From: Arcobacteraceae bacterium
Lineage (GTDB): Bacteria > Campylobacterota > Campylobacteria > Campylobacterales > Arcobacteraceae
Length of the DNA: 62,655 nt
Reading direction: 5' to 3'
Assembly: GCA_023138835.1 (NCBI GenBank)
Contig: JAGLOP010000013.1
Span: 1 to 62,655, forward strand
The stretch's first letter is position 1; each line of letters begins with the position of its first letter. Below the pieces are notes generated by a model. The model searched no databases. It worked only from the letters and a program-made list of their open reading frames with translations, and was not told where the DNA came from. A program made the translations under genes and the position numbers. This document shows, piece after piece, positions 56,031 through 62,655 of this stretch.

Positions 56031-56048
56031 TTTTACAAACTACCTTTC
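56022..56048. terminator. Bidirectional hairpin between the argS run and rsfS
   Basis: GTAGTTT (56027-56033) and AAACTAC (56037-56043) around TAC, extended by GGAAA/CTTTC with one mismatch. It overlaps the stop of the small membrane gene and the last codons of rsfS, so it could serve both convergent transcripts; T-runs on either side are short. Confidence 0.5.
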
Positions 56049-56359
56049 TTTATCTCTGCTAGAAATTCTTCCATTTGATATTTTTCTCTGTATGCTTCAC
56101 TCATTAAATGGATTAGGATATCGCCTAAATCAACAATGGTCCAATCATCAGTTTCATCAATTCTAAGAAATTCTTCACCATCGCCTTTAAGGGCTTCTTT
56201 TAAGTAGTTTACTAAAGAGTAGGCGTGTTTTGCATTTAGAGTAGTTGCTATTACTACTTGATCTACTAAATAATTTTTGCCGGTTAAATCTATAGCTTCA
56301 ATATCTTCCGCTTTTCTTTCATCTAAAACTGCGATAATTTTTTTTATTCTATTTTCCAA
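56033..56359 (-). CDS. rsfS: Ribosomal silencing factor RsfS
   Basis: A 108-residue RsfS/DUF143 protein that binds L14 and blocks subunit joining in slow growth. Seen: KAEDIEAIDLTGKNYLVDQVVIAT, HAYSLVNYL and DETDDWTIVDLGDILIHLM, the family core. Its start overlaps the nadD end by 16 bases, the usual nadD-rsfS pairing. Confidence 0.94.
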   Translation of the reverse strand: MENRIKKIIAVLDERKAEDIEAIDLTGKNYLVDQVVIATTLNAKHAYSLVNYLKEALKGDGEEFLRIDETDDWTIVDLGDILIHLMSEAYREKYQMEEFLAEIKKGSL

Positions 56360-56880
56360 AGTTTTTTCACCTTTTCTTTTATTTTGTTCGGTATTAAAGT
56401 TATATCCAAATTTTCTCTAATTTTCGTTGAACTTATATTAAAATCTACTTTTAATGTTATAAATTCATCAGTTTTAATATTATCTCTAGATGCCACTACA
56501 AATTTAACCAGCTGTTTTAGTTCATTATATTCTTCCCAAAGATGAAGCTTTTTAAGATTATCTGCCCCAATAATCAGATAAATATTTTTACAATTCTTAT
56601 ATTTGTTTTTTATATATTTAATTGTTTGAATTGTCGGTGTTGCCTTGTTTTGTTTAATTTCATAGTCAGAAACTTCCACTTGTTCTAAATCCTGACAAAG
56701 CTCTTTTATAAGTTCATATCTTACTTTTGGATCAAAAGATGAATGATATTTAAAAGGATTTAAGAAAGCCGGGACAATTATGAGTTTATCAATTTTCAAA
56801 GATTTTAAAACCTCTTTTATAATGGCTTGATGTCCTAAATGCGGTGGATCAAAACTTCCACCAAAAATTGCTATATTCAC
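56344..56880 (-). CDS. nadD: Nicotinate-nucleotide adenylyltransferase
   Basis: A 178-residue nucleotidyltransferase of NAD synthesis. Seen: IAIFGGSFDPPHLGHQAI with the HxGH-type motif, VPAFLNPFK, LIIGADNLKKLHLWEEY, and the C-terminal ISSTKIRENL. It is shorter than the E. coli protein (213). It lies 7 bases after the TPR lipoprotein gene and overlaps rsfS. Confidence 0.93.
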   Translation of the reverse strand: MNIAIFGGSFDPPHLGHQAIIKEVLKSLKIDKLIIVPAFLNPFKYHSSFDPKVRYELIKELCQDLEQVEVSDYEIKQNKATPTIQTIKYIKNKYKNCKNIYLIIGADNLKKLHLWEEYNELKQLVKFVVASRDNIKTDEFITLKVDFNISSTKIRENLDITLIPNKIKEKVKKLWKIE

Positions 56881-56887
56881 TTTTATT

Positions 56888-57856
56888 CTATCTTGCTGCA
56901 GTTATAAAATCAACTGTCTCATCCAACTGATATCTTCTCTTACTTATTACAACTTTTTTTGCTTGATTAAACCAACTTAGTTTTAATCGGTTTATATTTA
57001 TTTTTTGGTACTTAGTTAATAAATATCTTTTAATACTTTTTGCTTTTTGTTTTGCTAATATCTTATTTTTCAACTGATATACAACAATATGAATAGAGAT
57101 CTTTTTATTGTCACTTAAGACTTTTCCTAAAACATCTAAAGAAGGTTTAGAATCGGAGTTAAGCTCTGCACCAAGAGGCTTAAAAGTAATATTTCTTAAC
57201 GTAATTGTTTTAAATCCAATTAGATGGTTTCTATATTCAAAATTACCTTTTTCATTTAATTGTTTTACCGCATTTCTAGCAAGTGCTCCTGCTGGATAAT
57301 AAGAAAGATATTCTTTCCATGCTATTTTCTCTTCCGGTGTTCTGCCAAGTTTATTTAAAGATAAAGCTCTATTGTATAATACGTCTTGACTTTCAGGAAC
57401 CAATTTTAATGATGCTTTGTAATATTGCAGCGCCTTAATATATTCTTTTTTATCAAAATAATTATGAGCCAAATATGTTAATGCAAGTATATTTTCTTTA
57501 TCAAGTGTCAGTGCTTTTAAATAAGCACTTCTTTCATTGTTATATTGCTTTAAAGATGCATAAGTTACTCCTAACCAACTGTAATAATCAGAATTTCTTG
57601 ATTTAAGAACAATAGCTTTCTTAAAATGTTTTAATGCTTTTTTAGGCTCATCTTTTGCTAATAAAAATCGACCATAATAATAATGCGTTACTGCATCATT
57701 TTTATCAGAAGACACCTCTTTCTTGAAATGTTTATATCCATCATCATAATTATTCTGTTGAAGATAATAGTCTCCCATAAACTGTTTTGTTGCACTGCAA
57801 CCTGTGAAAATTAGAAGAAAAAATAAAGAAGTAAAGATAAGACTTATTGTTTTCAT
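56888..57856 (-). CDS. TPR-repeat lipoprotein with OmpA-like C-terminal region
   Basis: A 322-residue lipoprotein. Signal peptide ends in a lipobox FTGC with the lipidated cysteine at residue 20. Tetratricopeptide repeats follow from about 24 to 205 (DYYLQQNNYDDGYKHFKK, VTHYYYGRFLLAKDEPKKAL). The C-terminal part (KPSLDVLGKVLSDNKKI to INRLKLSWFNQAK) looks like a divergent OmpA-type peptidoglycan-binding domain. An envelope-assembly or cell-wall role is plausible. AAGGATG precedes the start. Confidence 0.75.
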   Translation of the reverse strand: MKTISLIFTSLFFLLIFTGCSATKQFMGDYYLQQNNYDDGYKHFKKEVSSDKNDAVTHYYYGRFLLAKDEPKKALKHFKKAIVLKSRNSDYYSWLGVTYASLKQYNNERSAYLKALTLDKENILALTYLAHNYFDKKEYIKALQYYKASLKLVPESQDVLYNRALSLNKLGRTPEEKIAWKEYLSYYPAGALARNAVKQLNEKGNFEYRNHLIGFKTITLRNITFKPLGAELNSDSKPSLDVLGKVLSDNKKISIHIVVYQLKNKILAKQKAKSIKRYLLTKYQKININRLKLSWFNQAKKVVISKRRYQLDETVDFITAAR

Positions 57857-57967
57857 AACACATCCTTAATAAATGATTTATATAAAAATTATTTTACAAA
57901 TAATATTCTAATATGCGGCTTAATTAAAATTATGGACTAAATCAAGTAAAAAGTTTATAAAGTTTTC

Positions 57968-59644
57968 TTAAGACCAAAGTTTTATACTTTGAAACTCCAC
58001 AGCTTCAGAAAAATCATCATTTAAAAACTTGATAAACTCTAACTCACCAAAGTGCTTATTTAATAAATCTATCTCATTCCCAACTTCTAGCTTGATATCT
58101 TTTTTAGTCTCTATTTTTCCCAAAAACCATAAAGCTAAAAAGTTTGCAGATAGATGGTTTAATATATGAAGCGAAAACTCTTCAAAATCGTCGTAGATAC
58201 TGTTTTCAAACTCATCTATGATAAGGTTTAACAACTCTTTTAGATGTGTTAAAGGAATTGCTAAAAATATCAGTTTTGCTACTTGGGTTCCTAAAGTATA
58301 CTGAGCTCCTAAATATAATCGTGCAGTTTTTTGACTTGTACCATACATCGATGAACGCAATCCCACAAGACCCATATCGCTATGTTGATGTTTTGCACAA
58401 CCTCTTAAACATCCTGAAAAACCTATAAGAATTTTATGTTCTTCAATTCTTTTTAGTGGTAAGAAGTTTGTTTCATCTTTGATATTCCAATATGAATATG
58501 GACAAAATTCACTTCCCGCACATGCTAAAATTGTACGATTGTCATTATCATGTGATAGAGGAAAGCTTTTATCTTTTAATCCAAAGATATATAATTGTTG
58601 ATCTGTACCTATTCTTACTTCATAATTATTTTCAATTGATAAATTAGCAATATCAAATAATTCTTTAGCACTAATTCTTGCAAATTTAGAGTGATAACAA
58701 AATGAATACTCACCGTTCTTAAGCTCTTCAAACTCTTCAAAAACAACTTTTTCTAAAGCTATAGTACCTTTTTGTGAGAAATCTTTTTTATACATTTTTT
58801 TAATATATGACTTAAACTTTTCTATACCTATATCTTCAAGAAGATGAAAAAGTCTAGTTCTATCTCTATCAAATCTTAGACCGTGTTCTTTAAATGTGAT
58901 AACAAAAGCTTTGAAAAATTCTACAACTTCTTCTTTTTCTAAAAAGATATTTGCATCAAGGGCTAGTTCTGTATTTTTACCACCCATATAAACATTGAAA
59001 CCATAAATATTATCTTTTTTAGCCAAAGCAAAATACAAATCACTAGCAAAGAAAGAACCGCCATTTGCGTATGAGCCAGATATCCCTGTAGATATTCTTC
59101 TTGGTAACAACCCAACATATTCAGGAACTTTTAAAATAAACTCCTGCATCTGTTGTATATATGGATAAACTTCTATAATGTTATATTTCCCACAACCGTC
59201 AAACACATCAGTTGCAACATTTCTAACATTATCACCAAAAGTTTGCCATGAGTTTATCCCTAAATCATCAATTCTTTCAAAAATTTCAATTATATTATCT
59301 TCATCTAATCCATGTAGTTGCATACCAGACCTAGCTGTTAAGATTATATATAAATCATGTTCTGTAACAATTTTTGCAATATCTAAAAGATTTTGATTTG
59401 AGATTCTTCCTCCTGGAAATCTAAGCCTTAACATATACTCATCATCTGTTAATTCATTGTTATAGAGTCCAAAATCTTGTAGATAATAACGATCCCCATT
59501 TCCTACAGAATCAAGATGTAATGTAGCTATCTCTTTAAAATAGTCAATCGGTTTTAAATTTAGTTTTTGCTTCTCTATACTATTTAAATCTTCTTGTGTT
59601 TCTTTGTCATCCATATTAAAAGGTTTTACTTCAACTTTAGTCAT
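57968..59644 (-). CDS. Siroheme nitrite/sulfite reductase (ferredoxin type)
   Basis: A 558-residue siroheme/iron-sulfur assimilatory reductase. The cluster cysteines are seen: CAGSEFC (C375, C381) and CLRGC (C412, C416), in the C-x5-C...C-x3-C pattern. Two ferredoxin-like repeats are evident (MLRLRFPGGRIS near 71 and VRIGTDQQLYIF near 343). It reduces nitrite to ammonia or sulfite to sulfide; substrate cannot be told from these motifs. A -10-like TAGAAT is at 59675-59680 on the minus strand. An AAGGA site precedes the ATG. No neighbouring sulfur-assimilation gene is seen. Confidence 0.88.
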   Translation of the reverse strand: MTKVEVKPFNMDDKETQEDLNSIEKQKLNLKPIDYFKEIATLHLDSVGNGDRYYLQDFGLYNNELTDDEYMLRLRFPGGRISNQNLLDIAKIVTEHDLYIILTARSGMQLHGLDEDNIIEIFERIDDLGINSWQTFGDNVRNVATDVFDGCGKYNIIEVYPYIQQMQEFILKVPEYVGLLPRRISTGISGSYANGGSFFASDLYFALAKKDNIYGFNVYMGGKNTELALDANIFLEKEEVVEFFKAFVITFKEHGLRFDRDRTRLFHLLEDIGIEKFKSYIKKMYKKDFSQKGTIALEKVVFEEFEELKNGEYSFCYHSKFARISAKELFDIANLSIENNYEVRIGTDQQLYIFGLKDKSFPLSHDNDNRTILACAGSEFCPYSYWNIKDETNFLPLKRIEEHKILIGFSGCLRGCAKHQHSDMGLVGLRSSMYGTSQKTARLYLGAQYTLGTQVAKLIFLAIPLTHLKELLNLIIDEFENSIYDDFEEFSLHILNHLSANFLALWFLGKIETKKDIKLEVGNEIDLLNKHFGELEFIKFLNDDFSEAVEFQSIKLWS

Positions 59645-59833
59645 AAAAAAATCCTTGTTAGTTATAATTTGTGGATTCTATCTTTTTTAGACTTAATAAA
59701 ATATTTGTGTGTGTAAAATATTACATATACAGTTACTCTTGCATTATATCTATTTGTATTATAATATAACAAAATGTTTTTTCTAAAAGATAGTGAAAAA
59801 TAAGTGGAAAAAAGTAATATTTAAGACAATAAA

Positions 59834-59877
59834 AAACCCTCATAAAATCACTCTAAGAGTAGATTTCATAAGGGTTT
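59834..59877 (-). terminator. Intrinsic terminator of tRNA-Arg
   Basis: AAACCCT (59834-59840) pairs with AGGGTTT (59871-59877), and the inner arms ACTCT/AGAGT around one base also pair, giving a long, nearly continuous hairpin. On the minus strand a T-run follows (complement of 59831-59836). It begins 5 bases after the CCA end of the tRNA. Confidence 0.8.
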
Positions 59878-59881
59878 ATAA

Positions 59882-59958
59882 TGGTACGCCTGGAGGGATT
59901 CGAACCCCCAACCACCGGGGCCGAAACCCAGTGCTATATCCAGTTAAGCCACAGACGC
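59882..59958 (-). tRNA. tRNA-Arg (anticodon TCG)
   Basis: A 77-base cloverleaf with encoded CCA. Acceptor arms GCGTCTG and CAGGCGT pair with two G:U wobbles; discriminator A. Anticodon stem CTGGG/CCCGG with loop TTTCGGC gives anticodon TCG, reading CGN arginine codons. T arm GGGGG/CCCTC with TTCGAAT loop. A -10-like TAAAAT (complement of 59976-59981) lies 18 bases upstream of the mature 5' end. The conserved T-loop and CCA are clear. Confidence 0.95.
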
Positions 59959-60008
59959 ATTTTTTAAGTAGTGGAATTTTATCTAACTAAACTTAAAAAG
60001 AAGTATAA

Positions 60009-60040
60009 AAAAAGGGTAGCTATTTTTAGCTACCCTTTTT
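60009..60040 (-). terminator. Intrinsic terminator of the porin gene
   Basis: AAAAAGGGTAGCTA (60009-60022), loop TTTT, TAGCTACCCTTTTT (60027-60040): a perfect 14-base inverted repeat with T-runs on both strands, so it may work in both directions. On the minus strand it lies 25 bases after the porin stop. Confidence 0.88.
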
Positions 60041-60064
60041 ATTTAATATTAAAGTATTACAATA

Positions 60065-61528
60065 CTAGTATCTGTATCTAATATATGCTCTAATATCTTC
60101 TGCTTCTGTAACATCTGTTCCACTAAGTGCATCTGGAGCACTGTTAGCACCAAAAAATCCATTACTACCTTTATAGTCATAATCAATTTTAGTATATCTA
60201 ATTGATGCACTCAATGCTTTTGTAAGTGGTTGATGATAGTAAGCTTCTATTGCAGTACCACGAGCGGCAATTTTACTACCTATCATAGTATCTTCACCAT
60301 AAGTCATACTTCTCCAGTATTTACTACCTTTATTCCATTCAATTCCAACTCTACCATCTTCAGTAAATGGAGATGGAAATTGAGCACCTATCCAAGTAGA
60401 ATTACCAGTTTGGCTAGTTAAACTTCCTAGCATCCCACCATGAGTACCATTTGGGTCAGTTTTAGATTGAGCAAAACTTACAAAGAATGTTGAATCATCA
60501 AGAGTATCACTGATACCTTCCCCAATACCATCAGCTACAAATGCTGCTGTCATCCAACTCATACCCCCAAAATCATAAAATACTCCATCAGCTGGTGAAC
60601 TATATCCAACCAAGTTAGTTGAAGTAGCCCAATTTGTATGAATTGAGTATTGACCATCATCATATGGTACAAATATAAGTCCTATCATATTACTGTCATC
60701 CATCTCAGTTGATTCTTTAGCATAAGCTTCACTAGTACTGTCAAATCTTGGAGCAGCATTTGTTATACCTCTACCTAAACATAATTTAACCCAGCTTCCT
60801 TCCATAGGTGTAACTTTATCAAGATTCCATCTAAAACTAGCACCGTCAAACTCTACATTTACTGTATGTGCAAGTGCTGATTGTCTTTTTTGGTCTTCTC
60901 TAAGATTTGCTAATAAACCATCTGTAGCAGGTCTTCTACCAACAGAAGCCGTCCAAGAAATATCACTACCTAAGAAAGTATCATTTTTATATAGCCAGTA
61001 TGCTTGTTTAACACTTAAAGTATTTTCCCCTTGAGCATTTTCATTTGTTACCCAATCATAAGTAGAAACTCCACCACTTCTTTGACTATTTTGCATCTCT
61101 GCTCCATAAGCTTTTAAGTATGACAATCTACCATAAAATGAAACATTTTGAGATGGAGCATATGCCATATTCATCCAAAGTCTATTTGTAAGTAGTCCAT
61201 CATTAGTACTTTTTGAACCATTTGCATGTTTATAAGTAATTTTATCTATACTTGTTCTAAAATCAATATTCCATTTAAGATTATCATTATTTGCTAACAT
61301 CTTAGCTTGGCTTGCTTTTTTAGAAACCTTTTTAATTGTTTTCTTATTCTTTTTAACTATTGTGTTAACTTTTGTAATTGACTCAGTATTTGCATTTAAC
61401 CTAGCTTCTAAAGCTGCTATTTGCTTTTTTAACATTTCTAACTGTGCTGCCATATCTGAATTTGCATTAGCAAAACTAGTAGTTGCGAATGCTGCTGCTA
61501 TAGAAAGTGCTATAACCCCTTTTTTCAT
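60065..61528 (-). CDS. Outer-membrane porin, DUF3373-like
   Basis: A 487-residue outer-membrane protein. Signal peptide about 1-22 (MKKGVIALSIAAAFATTSFA). A coiled-coil segment follows (about 23-75, LEMLKKQIAALEARLNAN), as in trimeric or SLH-type porins, then a beta-barrel rich in aromatic-glycine strands (FYGRLSYLKAYGAEM, SASIRYTKIDYDYKG) ending in the C-terminal aromatic residue Y. The family is best called DUF3373, abundant in Campylobacterota. AAGGAG precedes the ATG. The strong terminator after it suggests a highly expressed single gene. Confidence 0.82.
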   Translation of the reverse strand: MKKGVIALSIAAAFATTSFANANSDMAAQLEMLKKQIAALEARLNANTESITKVNTIVKKNKKTIKKVSKKASQAKMLANNDNLKWNIDFRTSIDKITYKHANGSKSTNDGLLTNRLWMNMAYAPSQNVSFYGRLSYLKAYGAEMQNSQRSGGVSTYDWVTNENAQGENTLSVKQAYWLYKNDTFLGSDISWTASVGRRPATDGLLANLREDQKRQSALAHTVNVEFDGASFRWNLDKVTPMEGSWVKLCLGRGITNAAPRFDSTSEAYAKESTEMDDSNMIGLIFVPYDDGQYSIHTNWATSTNLVGYSSPADGVFYDFGGMSWMTAAFVADGIGEGISDTLDDSTFFVSFAQSKTDPNGTHGGMLGSLTSQTGNSTWIGAQFPSPFTEDGRVGIEWNKGSKYWRSMTYGEDTMIGSKIAARGTAIEAYYHQPLTKALSASIRYTKIDYDYKGSNGFFGANSAPDALSGTDVTEAEDIRAYIRYRY

Positions 61529-61634
61529 ATATTCTCCTTAATTTTTAACTACATGATTTTAAATCTTTTCTGCTTATAGGCTTCTTAATATTGTATTAAA
61601 TTTACTTATGATTAAATTAAGTACTTAAGGGCTT

Positions 61635-61674
61635 TATCATAACATACACTTATATAAACAATATGTTATAATAA
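61635..61674. repeat. Inverted repeat overlapping the rhodanese promoter
   Basis: TTATCATAACATA (61635-61647) and TATGTTATAATAA (61662-61674) form a 13-base inverted repeat with one mismatch and a 14-base spacer. The right arm contains the extended -10 of the rhodanese gene, as expected for a repressor operator. The region is the divergent gap between porin and rhodanese genes. Confidence 0.45.
61664..61672 (+). promoter_or_regulatory. Extended -10 promoter for the rhodanese gene
   Basis: TGTTATAAT, an exact extended -10, 49 bases before the ATG at 61722. It is embedded in an inverted repeat. AAAGGAG is the ribosome-binding site. Confidence 0.6.
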
Positions 61675-61721
61675 TATAAGTATAAAATAGTTATAATTTT
61701 CTACTTAAAAAAGGAGAAAAA

Positions 61722-62552
61722 ATGAATAGAATCATTAAAGGGTTTATTGCAGTTGCACTTCTTGCTACTGTTATGTTCGGAAGTGGAGATTTAAATATCA
61801 TCTCATTAAAGAAAGCTAAAGGTATGTACAATGCAAAGAGTGCACTATTTTTAGATGCTAGAGGATTTAAACTGTATCAAAAAGGTACAATTATGGGTGC
61901 GGTTCATTTACCAAATAAAAAGTTTAAAAAATTCAAAAAGTGGTTACCTGCAAGTAAAAAAGCAAAAATTGTAACTTTTTGTAATGGGTTTAAATGTGAA
62001 GAATCTGATCATTTAGCAAAAAAACTTATGAAACTTGGATATACAAGAGTTTTAGTATATAAAGGCGGATATCCTGAGTGGAAAGAGAAAAAACTTCCAT
62101 TGATGTCTTTAGTAAAAGAGTGTAAAAGTGCTCCAAAAGGTCCATATAAACCAAAAAATCCAGCAATTACTATCAATGGTGCGAAAGTTCATTTAGGGGG
62201 AGAGAGTGCTGAAGATGGTATGATTGATCAGTTCTGGTTAGCTGGTCTTTTAAATGCCAAGAAAGATGTTCCTGCAAATGTTCAACTTGTAGATGTAAGA
62301 AAAATATCTGATTTTGAAGAAGGTCATGTTAAAGGTGCTATTAATATTCCTTGGGATGCTACTGCTGAAAAAATTGATTCAACGAAGTTTCCTAAAGGAA
62401 AATTAATTGTATTTTATTGTAACACAGGTATGATGTCAACTGATGCGAGAAATGCCTTAGATGAAGATATCGCAAAAAATGTATTAATATTTGATGCAAA
62501 TATTAAATGTGAAAAAGGAAGCTGTAAAATTGAGGCAAATGAGGATTTATAA
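61722..62552 (+). CDS. Secreted protein with two rhodanese domains
   Basis: A 276-residue exported sulfur-transfer protein. Signal peptide about 1-20. First rhodanese domain (about 25-127) with active-site C87 in VTFCNGFKCEESD; second (about 165-265) with C233 in FYCNTGMMSTD. Both cysteine sites are present, so both may be active. The C-terminus has a cysteine pair (CEKGSC). Likely handles sulfane sulfur, thiosulfate or sulfide in the periplasm, consistent with sulfur-metabolising Campylobacterota. Divergent from the porin gene and followed by a strong terminator. Confidence 0.88.
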   Translation: MNRIIKGFIAVALLATVMFGSGDLNIISLKKAKGMYNAKSALFLDARGFKLYQKGTIMGAVHLPNKKFKKFKKWLPASKKAKIVTFCNGFKCEESDHLAKKLMKLGYTRVLVYKGGYPEWKEKKLPLMSLVKECKSAPKGPYKPKNPAITINGAKVHLGGESAEDGMIDQFWLAGLLNAKKDVPANVQLVDVRKISDFEEGHVKGAINIPWDATAEKIDSTKFPKGKLIVFYCNTGMMSTDARNALDEDIAKNVLIFDANIKCEKGSCKIEANEDL

Positions 62553-62580
62553 TTCAAATTTGCTTTTTTGCAAGATATAA

Positions 62581-62612
62581 AAAAGGCTAGTCAAATTTGA
62601 CTAGCCTTTTTT
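62581..62612 (+). terminator. Intrinsic terminator of the rhodanese gene
   Basis: AAAAGGCTAGTCAAA (62581-62595) directly followed by TTTGACTAGCCTTTT (62596-62610), a perfect 15-base palindrome, with two more T after it. It lies 28 bases after the stop codon and is symmetrical enough to act on both strands. Confidence 0.88.
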
Positions 62613-62617
62613 AATCA

Positions 62618-62637
62618 TTGTTAATTTATATTAACAA
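62618..62637. repeat. Inverted repeat at the right edge
   Basis: TTGTTAA (62618-62624) and TTAACAA (62631-62637) with a six-base spacer. Possibly an operator or leader hairpin of a gene beyond the window; no coding start is visible before the edge. Confidence 0.3.
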
Positions 62638-62655
62638 GATGGAACATTTCCTGAA

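Noticed and set aside
59793..59990. 65-codon frame reading across the tRNA-Arg on the opposite strand
   Set aside because: The GGIRTPNHR-like string is the well-known false translation of a tRNA T-arm; it overlaps a clear tRNA and has no conserved protein features.

Overview
The window is an AT-rich bacterial chromosome segment that reads as Campylobacterota (Epsilonproteobacteria), probably a free-living Sulfurimonas/Arcobacter-like genus; the genus is a guess. Support: gene order matching my memory of Campylobacter jejuni in several blocks (hom-aminotransferase-secreted protein-rlmB-rsmI-rpmE; RluA-type synthase/purB-nrdA; ctpA-purC-purS-purQ-periplasmic protein-plsC-crcB), an RNase J with a long N-terminal tail, a short HisG, type III pantothenate kinase, GatB/GatC for indirect tRNA amidation, histidine kinases of the soluble PAS type, and a DUF3373-type porin. 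No phage, IS element or CRISPR array was seen; almost everything is core housekeeping on tightly packed operons with 1-30 bp overlaps.

Layout. 1-6020 (minus): rsmA-rnj-kdsD-rluB-rarA-hemJ, with hemJ cut by the left edge. 6163-13528 (plus): hisF, a SIMPL-like secreted protein, a nucleoside phosphorylase-family gene, rlmN (no canonical start codon), a 33-residue membrane peptide, gltX, a small membrane protein with paired histidines, a PAS histidine kinase with its response regulator, and an ArsC-family gene. 13601-18682 (minus): hom, an AlaC-type aminotransferase, a secreted protein whose coding sequence carries a near-perfect parS site, rlmB, rsmI, rpmE. 18860-29291: a coiled-coil unknown, an RluA-family synthase, purB, nrdA, nrdB, a receiver-PAS-GGDEF protein that may be translated from a leaderless mRNA, a nitrilase-family hydrolase, a secreted unknown, dCMP deaminase and a methyltransferase. 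29479-30489: a lone RhuM-family gene, the most accessory-looking gene here. 30566-40663 (plus): SurA-like chaperone, gatB, gpsA, a two-gene sugar module (aldolase/SDR fusion plus an LsrK-like kinase), yaaA, a cupin, tgt, gatC, a second ArsC-family gene and a PsiE-like protein. 40660-48481: antiporter (minus), SpoIIAA-like protein, an unknown gene whose start lies in a long inverted repeat, a beta-CASP nuclease, a tiny possible P-type ATPase remnant, then hisG, coaX, a lipoprotein and a membrane protein on the minus strand. 48575-56030 (plus): ctpA, purC, purS, purQ, a membrane-anchored periplasmic protein (apparent ATT start), plsC, crcB, tatA, argS and a 40-residue membrane peptide. 56033-61528 (minus): rsfS, nadD, a TPR lipoprotein, a siroheme nitrite/sulfite reductase, tRNA-Arg(TCG) and a porin. 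61722-62552 (plus): a secreted double rhodanese.

How the genes work together: most serve translation and RNA maturation (rsmA, rlmN, rluB, rlmB, rsmI, tgt, gltX, gatB, gatC, argS, rnj, a second beta-CASP nuclease, rsfS, rpmE), nucleotide synthesis (purB, purC, purS, purQ, nrdA, nrdB, dCMP deaminase) and envelope biogenesis. The observations most worth following are the parS site and a degenerate second copy, two genes lacking ATG/GTG/TTG starts, the inverted repeat masking the start of the gene at 42739, and the LsrK-like kinase paired with an aldolase/dehydrogenase without any lsr transport genes. I found no large undescribed multi-gene defence system.
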